21,873 nt of DNA from positions 72,312-94,184 of the forward strand of contig DLOT01000006.1 in the NCBI GenBank assembly GCA_002479715.1. Reading direction: 5' to 3'. Below the pieces are notes generated by a model that was not told where the DNA came from, ran no database searches, and was given only the letters and a program-made list of their open reading frames with translations. How positions within the stretch are numbered: position 1 is the first letter of the stretch; each line of letters opens with the position of its first letter. The position numbers and the translations under genes are program-made. This DNA is from Ruminococcus sp. UBA7477 (GTDB lineage: Bacteria; Bacillota; Clostridia; Oscillospirales; Ruminococcaceae). This document shows positions 6,298 to 14,345 of the stretch, one piece after another.

Positions 6298-9195
6298 TTA
6301 CAACATCTCTATGCTGTCAAGTCCACACTTTTCAAGAGCTTCTCTCGGTCCGACAGCACACACTCCGCAGCTGTCAAACGATCCTTCAATACAGTCCACG
6401 GCAGCGATAACGCTTTCCCGGTCAGCTTCAAGCATTTCGCGCAGGCTGGTCTGCCTTTGCTCGTCCGAGATCTCAGACCAATAATATGAATTGGCTGCAA
6501 AGCCCTTGCCTTTAGGCGTCAGCAGAGGACTGGCTTCCGATATTGCTCCTATAATAAATCCGCTCAGATCGCAGTTCTCGTCTTTGCAAAATTCCTTTAT
6601 GAACTTGGCTATGCCCTTGTATGCTTCCAGAGAAGCCGCCGGGGCAGGGTCGCGGTATGAGTAGCAGGTCGCAAGCTTGTTGCGCCTTATAGAAAATCCC
6701 GCTCCGTATGCACCGCCCTGAACACGTATAACATTCCACAGGTATGACAGACTGGCAATTCTCGAAGCGATGCGCATACTGCCATTGTATGCTTTATCAG
6801 TCATCAAAACGCTGCCTGCACATGCAAATGAAACATCCGACGGAACGGCTATGCCTTCCCGGCGTCTGCCCCATGGGCTGATCCTTGACCTCAGCTCTTC
6901 CCTGTCTCCCGTTTGCTTAATGGGGCGCGAAAGCTTTTCGACAGATCTTTTCAAAAGCTCACGGCTTCCTCCGGTAAGTGAAACGGTCATCCTGTTTTTG
7001 CAGACAAGCTTTTCGATCAGAGACTCCAGCTTTTGTTTAAGACCGGGCCAGTCGCGCTCCTTCTCACGGCTGCACAGCCAACGGTAGTAAGCAAATCCTC
7101 CGGCACACTCGTTGGCAACACCCGCAGCTGAGTAGTATGCGCAAACCCTTCCGACGCCGACTCCCGAGCCGGACATAACAATATTCTGCATATACTTGTT
7201 CTTCAGCTGCTTTAGCAAATTGAAAGCCGTTTCCTCGTTGTCAAAAACGGTTTGGGTCAAAAGCTCCGCCACAAGTTCAAGCGCTCGGTCAACATTCTTT
7301 TCCAAGACTCCGAACGAAGCAGTCAGCTTACATTTGCAGCTTTCCTTGCAGTTCTTAGCCTCGAAAACCGAAAAGTAAAAATTCAGCGCTCCGAAAACAA
7401 GTTTCAGCTCTCTGTCAAGCTCCTCCTCGGTATGCTTTTCGGTTCTCATCTTTCCGAGTATATCCGTTAAAAACGACAGCTCGCAGATCTCCTGCTCGGT
7501 CAGATCGTCGGCATCAAAGAAAACACTGAAATTGGCAATGCCGGCGCAGTTTATATCATGATAAAGTGTATTGACCGCCCCGACGCTTCCGACTTCTGTG
7601 GGCAGATCTTCAGGCTTCGGAGAAATATCCGAAAGTCTCAGCCGAGGAAGAGCATTAAGCTGCTCCCTTGTATCCTCACTGTTTTGCCATGCATCCAGAC
7701 GCTCCTGTGATTCGATCAGGCGCTGCCTTTCCGCATCACTCCAAGAGGCACTCTCCCTTTCAAGCCGCTGCAACTCTCTTCTGCGGCGTTCCTCTCCCTC
7801 TGTGTGTGAAGGAACCATTATAACTTTAGCCCTGTGCGGATTGTTCAGAATGTATTTGTCTATAAGCTCCTCGAAATAGCCGTTTGCAGCCTTTTCCTTT
7901 AAGGATTCAAACAAGTCGCCGACTTCTAAGTTCGCTGCGGGGTCGCCGCCGTAAAGAAGGCTGTCGAGTATGTTGAAGCTGAAGATCAGTCCCTGCGGCA
8001 TAGTGCCGTAATCACGCTCTCTCATAGAAAACTCAAGATTTGCCATCGAGGCTTCGATCTGAGAACGGTCAATACCGTCCTGAACCAGCCTATCCAGTGT
8101 TTCAATCATAAGTCTCTCAGCTTCTTCGGCGTTTTCCTCGCGAACATTTTGCAGTTCGAGCTTGACACATGGCTGATAAATGCCGTCCAGAACCTGCATA
8201 ACGACATCCTCTGCGAGACCCTTTGCCAAAATGGGCTTACAAAGCAGCGACTGATTGCTTCCGCACAAAACATCAGACAGTATCTGCATCGCAACGATCT
8301 TTTCTCGCTCGCTGTATTTGCCGATAACCGTTCCCCATGCTATGCGCTTTTTACCGTCAGCCTCTTCGTCCTCTCCCAGCTCAAACCTTTCCTCTGTAAC
8401 GCCGCCGTCAACAGCATTCTGAAGCGTAGGAAGCGGTATGCGTTCGCCCTTTTCCAACCGTGACAAAAAGCCGCTGTCGATATGCTCCAAGGTCTTGTCG
8501 ATATCCATATCGCCGTCAAGAATAATGATTGCATTTGACGGTGAATAAAACCGCCTGTGGGTCTGCACAAAGGCCTCATAGCTCAGATCAGGAATGGATG
8601 CAGGATCGCCTCCCGAAATGTATCTGTAGCAGTTATCAGGGAAAAGCGCACGCATAAGGGCGTTCTCCTCAAGGCTTTCAGCTCCCGCAAGGGCGCCCTT
8701 CATCTCGTTGAAAACAACTCCCTTATAGCCGGCTTTTCCGTCACTTCCGATCTCATAGTGCCATCCTTCCTGATAGAATATCTCTGGCATCTGATAGATC
8801 CTCGGAAAGAAAACCGCATCGAGATAAACATCCATCAGATTCTGAAAGTCCTTTGCATTGCGGCTTGATATGGGATAATATGTCTTATCGGGAAAGGTCA
8901 TCGCGTTCAGAAACGTGTTCATAGAGTTTTTCAACAGCTCGACAAACGGCTCCTTGACACGGTATTTTTCCGAGCCGTTAAGAACCGAGTGTTCCAGAAT
9001 GTGAAAAACTCCGGTGTCATTTTCGGGAAATGTTCTGAAAGCGATCCCGAAGGTTTTGTTCTCCTCGTTTCTTTTGATCCAAACAAGCTCAAGGTCTGTC
9101 TTTTCGTGGGTCATTTCGACCAGCTGGGCATTCAATTCGGTTAATGGGCGCACCGCTTTTAACGAAAATCCATGCAGCTTATCTCCAATATTCAC
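6298..9195 (-). CDS. M16C-family zinc metallopeptidase (insulinase / presequence-protease type)
   Basis: A 965-residue two-lobed peptidase of the pitrilysin/insulinase clan, PreP-like. The inverted zinc motif HxxEH is HILEH at 65-69 (His65, Glu68, His69), with Glu164 in VVFNEMKGA as the distal ligand. The middle part, with the charged stretch around 475-510, corresponds to the M16C-associated helical hairpin, and the C-terminal lobe is the catalytically silent repeat. There is no signal peptide or membrane helix, so it should act in the cytosol on peptides; substrates cannot be read. The start is GTG, with AAAGGAG nine bases upstream. It lies 27 bases after the thioredoxin-like gene and shares its promoter. 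Length is normal for the family. Confidence 0.92.
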   Translation of the reverse strand: MNIGDKLHGFSLKAVRPLTELNAQLVEMTHEKTDLELVWIKRNEENKTFGIAFRTFPENDTGVFHILEHSVLNGSEKYRVKEPFVELLKNSMNTFLNAMTFPDKTYYPISSRNAKDFQNLMDVYLDAVFFPRIYQMPEIFYQEGWHYEIGSDGKAGYKGVVFNEMKGALAGAESLEENALMRALFPDNCYRYISGGDPASIPDLSYEAFVQTHRRFYSPSNAIIILDGDMDIDKTLEHIDSGFLSRLEKGERIPLPTLQNAVDGGVTEERFELGEDEEADGKKRIAWGTVIGKYSEREKIVAMQILSDVLCGSNQSLLCKPILAKGLAEDVVMQVLDGIYQPCVKLELQNVREENAEEAERLMIETLDRLVQDGIDRSQIEASMANLEFSMRERDYGTMPQGLIFSFNILDSLLYGGDPAANLEVGDLFESLKEKAANGYFEELIDKYILNNPHRAKVIMVPSHTEGEERRRRELQRLERESASWSDAERQRLIESQERLDAWQNSEDTREQLNALPRLRLSDISPKPEDLPTEVGSVGAVNTLYHDINCAGIANFSVFFDADDLTEQEICELSFLTDILGKMRTEKHTEEELDRELKLVFGALNFYFSVFEAKNCKESCKCKLTASFGVLEKNVDRALELVAELLTQTVFDNEETAFNLLKQLKNKYMQNIVMSGSGVGVGRVCAYYSAAGVANECAGGFAYYRWLCSREKERDWPGLKQKLESLIEKLVCKNRMTVSLTGGSRELLKRSVEKLSRPIKQTGDREELRSRISPWGRRREGIAVPSDVSFACAGSVLMTDKAYNGSMRIASRIASLSYLWNVIRVQGGAYGAGFSIRRNKLATCYSYRDPAPAASLEAYKGIAKFIKEFCKDENCDLSGFIIGAISEASPLLTPKGKGFAANSYYWSEISDEQRQTSLREMLEADRESVIAAVDCIEGSFDSCGVCAVGPREALEKCGLDSIEML

Positions 9196-9222
9196 AGCAG
9201 TCTACTCCTTTACAATGATGTC

Positions 9223-9537
9223 TTATCTGAAAACGCGGTCTATTCGCTCCGCAGTTTCATTTTCGTTCATAAGTCCGACGTTTCTGTCATTCACGCTGCC
9301 GTCTTTCATAAACAAAACAGTCGGAACAGACAAAACGCCAAAATTTTCGCAGGTTTTCGGGCAGCTTTGGATATCAGCTTTGACTATATGCACCTGCGGA
9401 TAACGTTTTGCGATTTTCTCCAGAACTTCTGCAAACCTCTTGCAGGGAACGCAGGTCGTCATAAAAAAGTCAACGACCACATTTCCGCTGCTAACAAGCT
9501 CTCTGAAGTTTTCATCGGTCGCATAGGCTATGCTCAT
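9223..9537 (-). CDS. Thioredoxin-like protein with CVPC active site
   Basis: A 104-residue single-domain thioredoxin fold. The redox centre is TTCVPCKRF, Cys29 and Cys32. Thr28 stands where classical thioredoxins have Trp, and Val replaces Gly between the cysteines. The cis-proline loop SVPTVLF (Pro72) is intact. Two further cysteines, Cys59 and Cys63, lie just before the cis-Pro strand, where most thioredoxins have none. There is no signal peptide, so it should work in the cytosol. ATG with AAAAGGAG upstream. It is the first gene of an operon with the M16C peptidase. Divergence at the active site suggests a specialised partner rather than the main cellular thioredoxin, but this is inference. 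Confidence 0.88.
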   Translation of the reverse strand: MSIAYATDENFRELVSSGNVVVDFFMTTCVPCKRFAEVLEKIAKRYPQVHIVKADIQSCPKTCENFGVLSVPTVLFMKDGSVNDRNVGLMNENETAERIDRVFR

Positions 9538-9587
9538 TTTTATCGCTCCTTTTCTTTCGTCGGCAAGACAATCAACACCGCTACTTT

Positions 9588-9616
9588 ATTATAGCACATA
9601 ATCTTATTCTTATCAA
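9588..9616 (-). promoter_or_regulatory. Sigma-A promoter of the thioredoxin / M16C operon
   Basis: On the minus strand TTGATA (9611-9616) is 17 bases from a perfect TATAAT (9588-9593), with a TGC extended -10. It diverges from the MATE promoter. The 9538-9799 gap holds these two promoters and I see nothing else in it. Confidence 0.8.
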
Positions 9617-9682
9617 TTTTTTCGCCGTCAATTCAAACAAAATTTTCTCTCGGGGTTCAAAATAAATCAAACAGTTTGCCGT

Positions 9683-9711
9683 TTGCGAAAGCGGCAAAAA
9701 TGCGGTATAAT
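9683..9711 (+). promoter_or_regulatory. Sigma-A promoter of the MATE efflux gene
   Basis: TTGCGA at 9683-9688 and a perfect TATAAT at 9706-9711 with a 17-base spacer. The predicted transcript starts at about 9718. This excludes any start codon near 9683 and supports the ATG at 9800. Confidence 0.72.
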
Positions 9712-9799
9712 TGTATTCGGGTTCAAACAGTATCTGAAAGCCCTGCGGCGATCAGTATGGCTGCTGAGAACGGAAATCTCAAAGAAAAGAAGGCTTTTG

Positions 9800-11149
9800 A
9801 TGACAGACCTAACCGTTGGCAAGCCGTCGACAGTGCTTTGGCGGCTGTCGCTGCCTATGTTCATCAGCGTGGTTTTCCAACAAATGTACTCTATATGCGA
9901 CAGCGCCATAGCAGGCAAGTTTGCCGGAGAGGACGCCTTGGCAGCTGTCGGCGTGTCTTACCCGATAACCATGATATTTATGGCATTTGCAGTAGGAAGC
10001 AGTATAGGCTGCAGCGTGGTCATATCGCGTTATTTCGGCGCAAAAGACTTTATATCGGTCAAAACGGCTGCCTTCACCACACTGCTCTCCAGCGCTGTTC
10101 TCTCCGCTTTCCTGACCGTAGTGGGACTTGCGTTTTCAAAGCCCCTTATGGTCATGATAAACACCCCCGAAAACATTTTTTCCGACGGCACGCTCTATCT
10201 GAAAATATACACGGCGGGGCTTATCTTCCTTTTCCTCTACAACGTTGCAACCGGAGTTTTCACCTCGCTGGGCGATACAAGGACGCCTCTGATCTTCCTG
10301 ATAGGCTCCTCCGTAGGAAACGTCTTTCTCGATCTTCTGTTTGTCGCGGTATTCAAGTGGGGCGTTGCCGGTGTTGCGTGGGCAACGTTTATCGCACAGG
10401 GAATTGCGTGTATTCTGGCGGTAGTAACACTTCTGAAAAAAATATCCCGGATCGAAACAGACTGCCGTCCGCCGCTCTTCTCCGGCAAAATGCTGAAAAA
10501 GATCGCGCTTTATTCGATACCCAGCATATTGCAGCAATCGTTTGTTTCGGTCGGCAACATATTCATTCAGTATCTTATCAACGGCTTCGGCTCATACTGC
10601 ATAGCCGGATATTCCGCTGCGATCAAGCTCAACACCTTTGCCATAACAAGCTTCTCGACACTCTCAAACGGACTGTCAAGCTATGTGTCGCAAAACCTTG
10701 GCGCAAGAAAAAGCGACCGCATAAAAGAAGGCTGCCGCGCAGGAATAATTCTTGTATCATTGATCACCCTGCCGTTTATTATCTGCTATTTTACACTTTC
10801 AGATACAATGGTAAGCTTTTTTCTGGACGAGGGCGGTCAGAAGGCGCTTGAGATCGGAGTAAAGTTTTTGCGCATAGTTTCGCCGTTTTATATCTTTGTC
10901 GCAGTAAAACTCGTCTGTGACGGAGCTCTGCGCGGCAAGGGCGATATGCTTTTCTTCATGATAACAACCTTCTCCGACCTTATTCTCCGTGTGGTCTTGG
11001 CATTCATTCTCTCCAAGCCCTACGGCTCAACGGGCATATGGCTGTCGTGGCCGTTCGGATGGATAATCTCCACCGCTATGTCCGTGATCTTTCTGATAAT
11101 AAGGCTCGGCACTCTTCCGAAAAATGCAGATGAGAATAATCCTCAATAG
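9800..11149 (+). CDS. MATE-family multidrug/cation efflux transporter
   Basis: A 449-residue polytopic membrane protein of the MATE (MatE) family, expected to export drugs or other organic cations against a sodium or proton gradient. About twelve hydrophobic helices are visible, in two similar halves. Family hallmarks are the N-terminal LSLPMFISVVFQQMYSICDSAIAG, the GSSIGCSVVISRYFGAKD segment, and in the second half QSFVSVGNIFIQYLINGFG and YVSQNLGARKSDRIKEG. The frame is open further upstream, but the promoter lies inside that extension, and AGAAGG sits six bases before the ATG at 9800. It is monocistronic, ends with TAG and is followed by a hairpin. The substrate is unknown. Confidence 0.92.
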   Translation: MTDLTVGKPSTVLWRLSLPMFISVVFQQMYSICDSAIAGKFAGEDALAAVGVSYPITMIFMAFAVGSSIGCSVVISRYFGAKDFISVKTAAFTTLLSSAVLSAFLTVVGLAFSKPLMVMINTPENIFSDGTLYLKIYTAGLIFLFLYNVATGVFTSLGDTRTPLIFLIGSSVGNVFLDLLFVAVFKWGVAGVAWATFIAQGIACILAVVTLLKKISRIETDCRPPLFSGKMLKKIALYSIPSILQQSFVSVGNIFIQYLINGFGSYCIAGYSAAIKLNTFAITSFSTLSNGLSSYVSQNLGARKSDRIKEGCRAGIILVSLITLPFIICYFTLSDTMVSFFLDEGGQKALEIGVKFLRIVSPFYIFVAVKLVCDGALRGKGDMLFFMITTFSDLILRVVLAFILSKPYGSTGIWLSWPFGWIISTAMSVIFLIIRLGTLPKNADENNPQ

Positions 11150-11172
11150 CAAGAAAAATATCAGCGAAAACA

Positions 11173-11212
11173 AGCCCAAAGGCAGTTCAGACTGCTTTTG
11201 GGCTATTCTTTG
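11173..11212. terminator. Bidirectional terminator between MATE and cytidine deaminase genes
   Basis: A 14-bp stem (11173-11186 with 11191-11204, one G-T pair) with a TCAG loop. It is followed by ATTCTTTGG on the plus strand and by a T-rich TGTTTTC on the minus strand. It lies between two converging genes, and for the minus strand it is the first clear terminator after the pilus cluster. Confidence 0.75.
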
Positions 11213-11247
11213 GTTATGATATCATCCCAAACCGGCAGCTCAATCGC

Positions 11248-11646
11248 TCAATAGCTGATCCACCATTCCGGCGTCAGTTCGCCCATAGTGGCTATACTGC
11301 CCTTCTCCATGTCCATCATGATCTCCACTGATTTGTAGCTGTCCGGCATAAGCTGCACTATCAGCTCTCTGCAAGCGCCGCACGGAGCGCCTGATTTTCC
11401 GTCAGGCAGTATTGCCAGAACCCTTTTGATAATACTTTCGCCGTTTGTTATCATATTAAAAATAGCATTTCTTTCAGCGCAAATCCCCAGAGTAGACGCG
11501 GTATCAATGCAAACGCCCGTATATATCCTTCCCGAGCCTGAGAGGATAGCTGCCGACACCTCGCCGCAGGTAATGTAATCCGATATTCTTCTTTCATTCC
11601 GAACGGCCTTTGCCGCCTCATACATTTCGTTCCATATCTTATCCAT
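11248..11646 (-). CDS. Cytidine deaminase-family protein
   Basis: A 132-residue zinc-dependent nucleoside deaminase that would convert cytidine or deoxycytidine to (deoxy)uridine in pyrimidine salvage. The zinc site is explicit: Cys56-Ala-Glu58 in CAERNAI, with Glu58 the proton shuttle, and Cys89 and Cys92 in PCGACRE. Length matches the homotetrameric Cdd type, although some relatives deaminate other substrates. The ATG has GGGAGG upstream. It begins 38 bases after the stop of the second pilus sortase on the same strand, so it may be read at the tail of the pilus transcript. I see no convincing promoter of its own and no functional link to pili. Confidence 0.85.
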   Translation of the reverse strand: MDKIWNEMYEAAKAVRNERRISDYITCGEVSAAILSGSGRIYTGVCIDTASTLGICAERNAIFNMITNGESIIKRVLAILPDGKSGAPCGACRELIVQLMPDSYKSVEIMMDMEKGSIATMGELTPEWWISY

Positions 11647-11684
11647 AGTATTCCTCCCGACAGATCACGAGCTTTCTTTAAAAG

Positions 11685-12377
11685 CTACTCATCTGCTATG
11701 ACCATCACTGCGCGGACTGTGACCCTGCTTTTGCCGTTCCAAGTGCAGGAAAAAAGAGTAAGATCCCATTCGCCGCCGCCATCGATCATCTCATCAACGT
11801 CATACCCGTCAACCAACTCGGTCTGAACGACCTCATAAGTATATCTGATGCCGTCCATATCAACGAAATAGATCAAATCGCCGCTGTTAAGCGCATCAAG
11901 GCGTCCGAAAAAATCTGAATAATTGTGCGCGCAAATAATCAGATCATTTTCAAGAGGCTCCCCGCGGTATCGACAGGCTGCCTTCTTCATCAGCTTGTAG
12001 TTCCAGTCTGATGTGACAGGAAGCTCAACGCCAAGAGACGGAATCTGCACAAGGCCTATCATATCCACCCCGTTGACGTTCACTTCACTAAGCTTTTTTA
12101 CGGGAATATCGGCGTTCTCCAGATCGGCGATCATATCGCTTGGCTTCTCAGGGACATAATCGGTATATCCCTCATCTGAAGCAGCCTGCTGGCTGCCGTC
12201 CGAAGTGTCCGCCGCGATCGAAGACTTGATCCCGCTCAGCAAAACGTTTTTTTTATCCTCTGCCGATCTCTGAACTCCTACATTATATAACGTAAGGGAC
12301 AATGCCGCAATAATCAGCATCGTCCCAATGATTATCAGAAACCGACCCTTACTTTTCTTTCGAGTCATCTGTTTCAC
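11685..12377 (-). CDS. Second sortase of the pilus locus (class B/D-like)
   Basis: A 230-residue membrane-anchored transpeptidase. One N-terminal membrane helix (about 12-31) is followed by a charged linker and a sortase beta-barrel. The catalytic triad is His151 in ICAHNYSDFF, Cys211 in LTLFSCTWNGKSR and Arg218. It lacks the second, C-terminal membrane helix and the TPYGINTHR signature of class C, so it is probably not the pilin polymerase. It may attach the fibre or base pilin to the wall; class assignment is uncertain. The GTG start lies two bases after the stop of the VPQTG pilin with only a weak AAGAAG, which suggests coupled translation; an ATG at 12368 is the alternative. It ends with TAG. 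Confidence 0.85.
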   Translation of the reverse strand: MKQMTRKKSKGRFLIIIGTMLIIAALSLTLYNVGVQRSAEDKKNVLLSGIKSSIAADTSDGSQQAASDEGYTDYVPEKPSDMIADLENADIPVKKLSEVNVNGVDMIGLVQIPSLGVELPVTSDWNYKLMKKAACRYRGEPLENDLIICAHNYSDFFGRLDALNSGDLIYFVDMDGIRYTYEVVQTELVDGYDVDEMIDGGGEWDLTLFSCTWNGKSRVTVRAVMVIADE

Positions 12378-12379
12378 TG

Positions 12380-13375
12380 TTACTTCTTTTTTACTTTAGC
12401 ACCTACTGCAATGAATACAATTCCTGCCGCCGCAAGCACAGGAACAGGCCACCACAAAAGTCCCGTCTGAGGAACCTTTTCGGGAGTGCTGGACTCGGGG
12501 TCGTCCGGAACGGAATCCGAAGTATCCGACATACTGGTGTCGGGCTTACTTGAATCATCGGAATTTTGTGCTTCTTTGTATGAATTGATCACCCAGAACT
12601 CCGCACCGTCCGTGCGGTATGTAACCGAGTAGCTCTTCGGGACCTCAAGCTCCATCGCGAGCCATTCTTCGTTTTCGAGGCTTTCCCATTCGTATGTCCA
12701 GTTATTGCTTTCGTTTAATGTGACCGTATCAACAAGCTCGGTGTCCTTATAAAGTCCGACCTTGATCTCCTGCGGCCTTACGGTCGATTCGATCTCGTTC
12801 TTCCATACCTTGCTGACTTTGTAGGACATCTTCTTCGGTTCTTCGTGAGTAACCTCTTTAACCGAAAACTTCGCCTCAACGGCATTTTCGCCCTCTGCCG
12901 TTTCAATAAGGACCGGCACAGGCGTATAGATATATTCGCCTATCGTGACTTTATCTCCGATTATAAGATATATTCCCTTTTTAAGCCCACCGAAAACAGC
13001 CTCTCCTGCTTCGTCGGAAAGCTGGGTGCCGGCAGGGGCGAAGCCTTCCGTTTTTACATATGCTGCAAGAGTGTTAGCTGCATCCTGCGCATCTGAGCTG
13101 TTGACCAGACCGTTCAGATCGACAGGGCAGTTTGCAAAATCGCCGTCCAAGGCAAAAGAGTCTGCTCCGGTTCTGGAACCGACGCGGTAAACGCTCCACG
13201 AAACTCCCTCAACAGCCCTTTCACCGCTGACTCCCGTCAGCAAAATCGAGGAAGCCTCCTCGGCACCGGCAAATATATTTCCCGCAGCTAAGGCAAAAAC
13301 CGAAGCAACGCAGAAAGCAAAAGCCAAAAACAGCCCAAGAACCACATTTGCGCCCTTATTTTTGCGGTATTCCAT
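12380..13375 (-). CDS. Cell-wall-anchored minor pilin with VPQTG sorting signal
   Basis: A 331-residue secreted protein, probably the basal or accessory pilin. A long N-terminal hydrophobic signal occupies about 12-36. Residues about 40-180 form a pilin-like domain. A Cna-B-type domain follows (about 190-270: YKVSKVWKN, PQEIKVGLYKD, NNWTYEWESL, YSVTYRTDG). A Ser/Asp/Pro-rich wall-spanning stretch covers about 275-298. The C terminus has VPQTG at 301-305, a hydrophobic helix and KVKKK. VPQTG departs from LPXTG at the first position. The ATG has GGAGG about ten bases upstream. It lies between the two sortase genes, 23 bases after the class C gene. Confidence 0.85.
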   Translation of the reverse strand: MEYRKNKGANVVLGLFLAFAFCVASVFALAAGNIFAGAEEASSILLTGVSGERAVEGVSWSVYRVGSRTGADSFALDGDFANCPVDLNGLVNSSDAQDAANTLAAYVKTEGFAPAGTQLSDEAGEAVFGGLKKGIYLIIGDKVTIGEYIYTPVPVLIETAEGENAVEAKFSVKEVTHEEPKKMSYKVSKVWKNEIESTVRPQEIKVGLYKDTELVDTVTLNESNNWTYEWESLENEEWLAMELEVPKSYSVTYRTDGAEFWVINSYKEAQNSDDSSKPDTSMSDTSDSVPDDPESSTPEKVPQTGLLWWPVPVLAAAGIVFIAVGAKVKKK

Positions 13376-13398
13376 AATGCACCATCCTCCGATAAGTG

Positions 13399-14283
13399 TT
13401 AATCTTTTTTCTTTCCGTCTCCGCGCCCCAGCACAGAAAGCGGATCGTCATGTGGGAAAGGCTTTTTCTTGCCGCCCACAAACCAATAAATTATAAGCAA
13501 AACAAACAGCGGCGCCGCAATAAACGGCACGACCAGCGTTGAGTCTATCAAAACAGCGTCTGCCGAAACGCGAAGCTTTTCCTCGGCTTCCGCGTTCTCT
13601 ATCCTGTGCGCCCGAACAAGCAGCCTGTGGGTATTTATCCCATAGGGAGTGCAGGTTGAAAGCGTAAGATAATCCTTACCATCGACCATAGCGAGATAAG
13701 AAATACTTTCGGGAGTAACTATAAATATATCCTCGACCTCATAGGTCAGCGTTTGATTTAAAACCGTCATCGTGAAAACATCACCAACGGTCAGCTTGTC
13801 AAGATCGCTGAAAAGTCGGGCCGAAGGCAGCCCCCTGTGCGCCGAAACAACGCAGTGTGTTCCCAGCCCGCCGACGGGCAGAGATGTCCCCTCCATATGC
13901 CCGACAGCAACATTTAGAACACCCTCGCTCGTTCCGTGATAAACAGGAAGGTTGACATTGATATCGGGAATCGTGATGTATCCCATAATTCCTGTTCCCG
14001 TAATGTCCAGAGCGTCCTCATATCCTGAAATATCATCATACTGTACCAGCGGATATTCCAGCGCCGAAAGTCTGGCGTTATAATCTTTAGCGCGGGCAAG
14101 CAGCAGATCATAGTCCACCTCAGACATTTTTTCGACCTGTCCGTTGTAAAGAGAGATAGCCTTGCTCTGCAAACGGGAATTCCAAAGGTCGCTTACAACG
14201 GGATAAAGCATTACGGAGAGCCCCACGAACAGAATAACGAGCAAAACAACTGTAGATAATTTTCCGCTTTTCCTTTTATTCAT
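13399..14283 (-). CDS. Class C sortase (pilin polymerase)
   Basis: A 294-residue membrane transpeptidase expected to link backbone pilins through isopeptide bonds. It has the class C layout: an N-terminal membrane helix (about 10-30), an exported catalytic domain, and a second membrane helix near the C terminus (about 250-270) followed by a charged tail. The catalytic residues are His149 in VVSAHRGLPSARLF, Cys211 in TLSTCTPYGINTHRLLVRA and Arg220. GYITIPDINVNLPVYHGTSE and GHMEGTSLPVGG are typical class C segments. The active-site lid motif Asp-Pro-aromatic is not seen; the equivalent region reads QYDDISGYEDAL. ATG with GGGAGG upstream. It follows the backbone pilin gene, from which a hairpin separates it. 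Confidence 0.93.
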   Translation of the reverse strand: MNKRKSGKLSTVVLLVILFVGLSVMLYPVVSDLWNSRLQSKAISLYNGQVEKMSEVDYDLLLARAKDYNARLSALEYPLVQYDDISGYEDALDITGTGIMGYITIPDINVNLPVYHGTSEGVLNVAVGHMEGTSLPVGGLGTHCVVSAHRGLPSARLFSDLDKLTVGDVFTMTVLNQTLTYEVEDIFIVTPESISYLAMVDGKDYLTLSTCTPYGINTHRLLVRAHRIENAEAEEKLRVSADAVLIDSTLVVPFIAAPLFVLLIIYWFVGGKKKPFPHDDPLSVLGRGDGKKKD

Positions 14284-14300
14284 GGAGTCCTCCCTAATGC

Positions 14301-14322
14301 CCGTCGGCTGACCAACCGACGG
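14301..14322 (-). other. Intercistronic hairpin between backbone pilin and sortase genes
   Basis: CCGTCGG and CCGACGG pair perfectly, and inner pairs extend the stem to nine with a four-base loop. No T-run follows on the minus strand, and the sortase ribosome binding site comes right after. It therefore looks like an mRNA-processing or partial-attenuation element rather than a full terminator, and could raise pilin output relative to the sortase. Confidence 0.55.
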
Positions 14323-14345
14323 ACAAATTTAGGTGTGATTTTTAA

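Noticed and set aside
9683..9799. N-terminal extension of the MATE protein from an ATG at 9683
   Set aside because: The -10 box at 9706-9711 lies inside the extension, which looks unlike MATE proteins. The ATG at 9800 has a ribosome site.
9676..10851. A 391-codon plus-strand frame overlapping the MATE gene
   Set aside because: Its translation is rich in Arg, Cys and His, with no recognisable domain. It is a shadow of the MATE gene in another frame.
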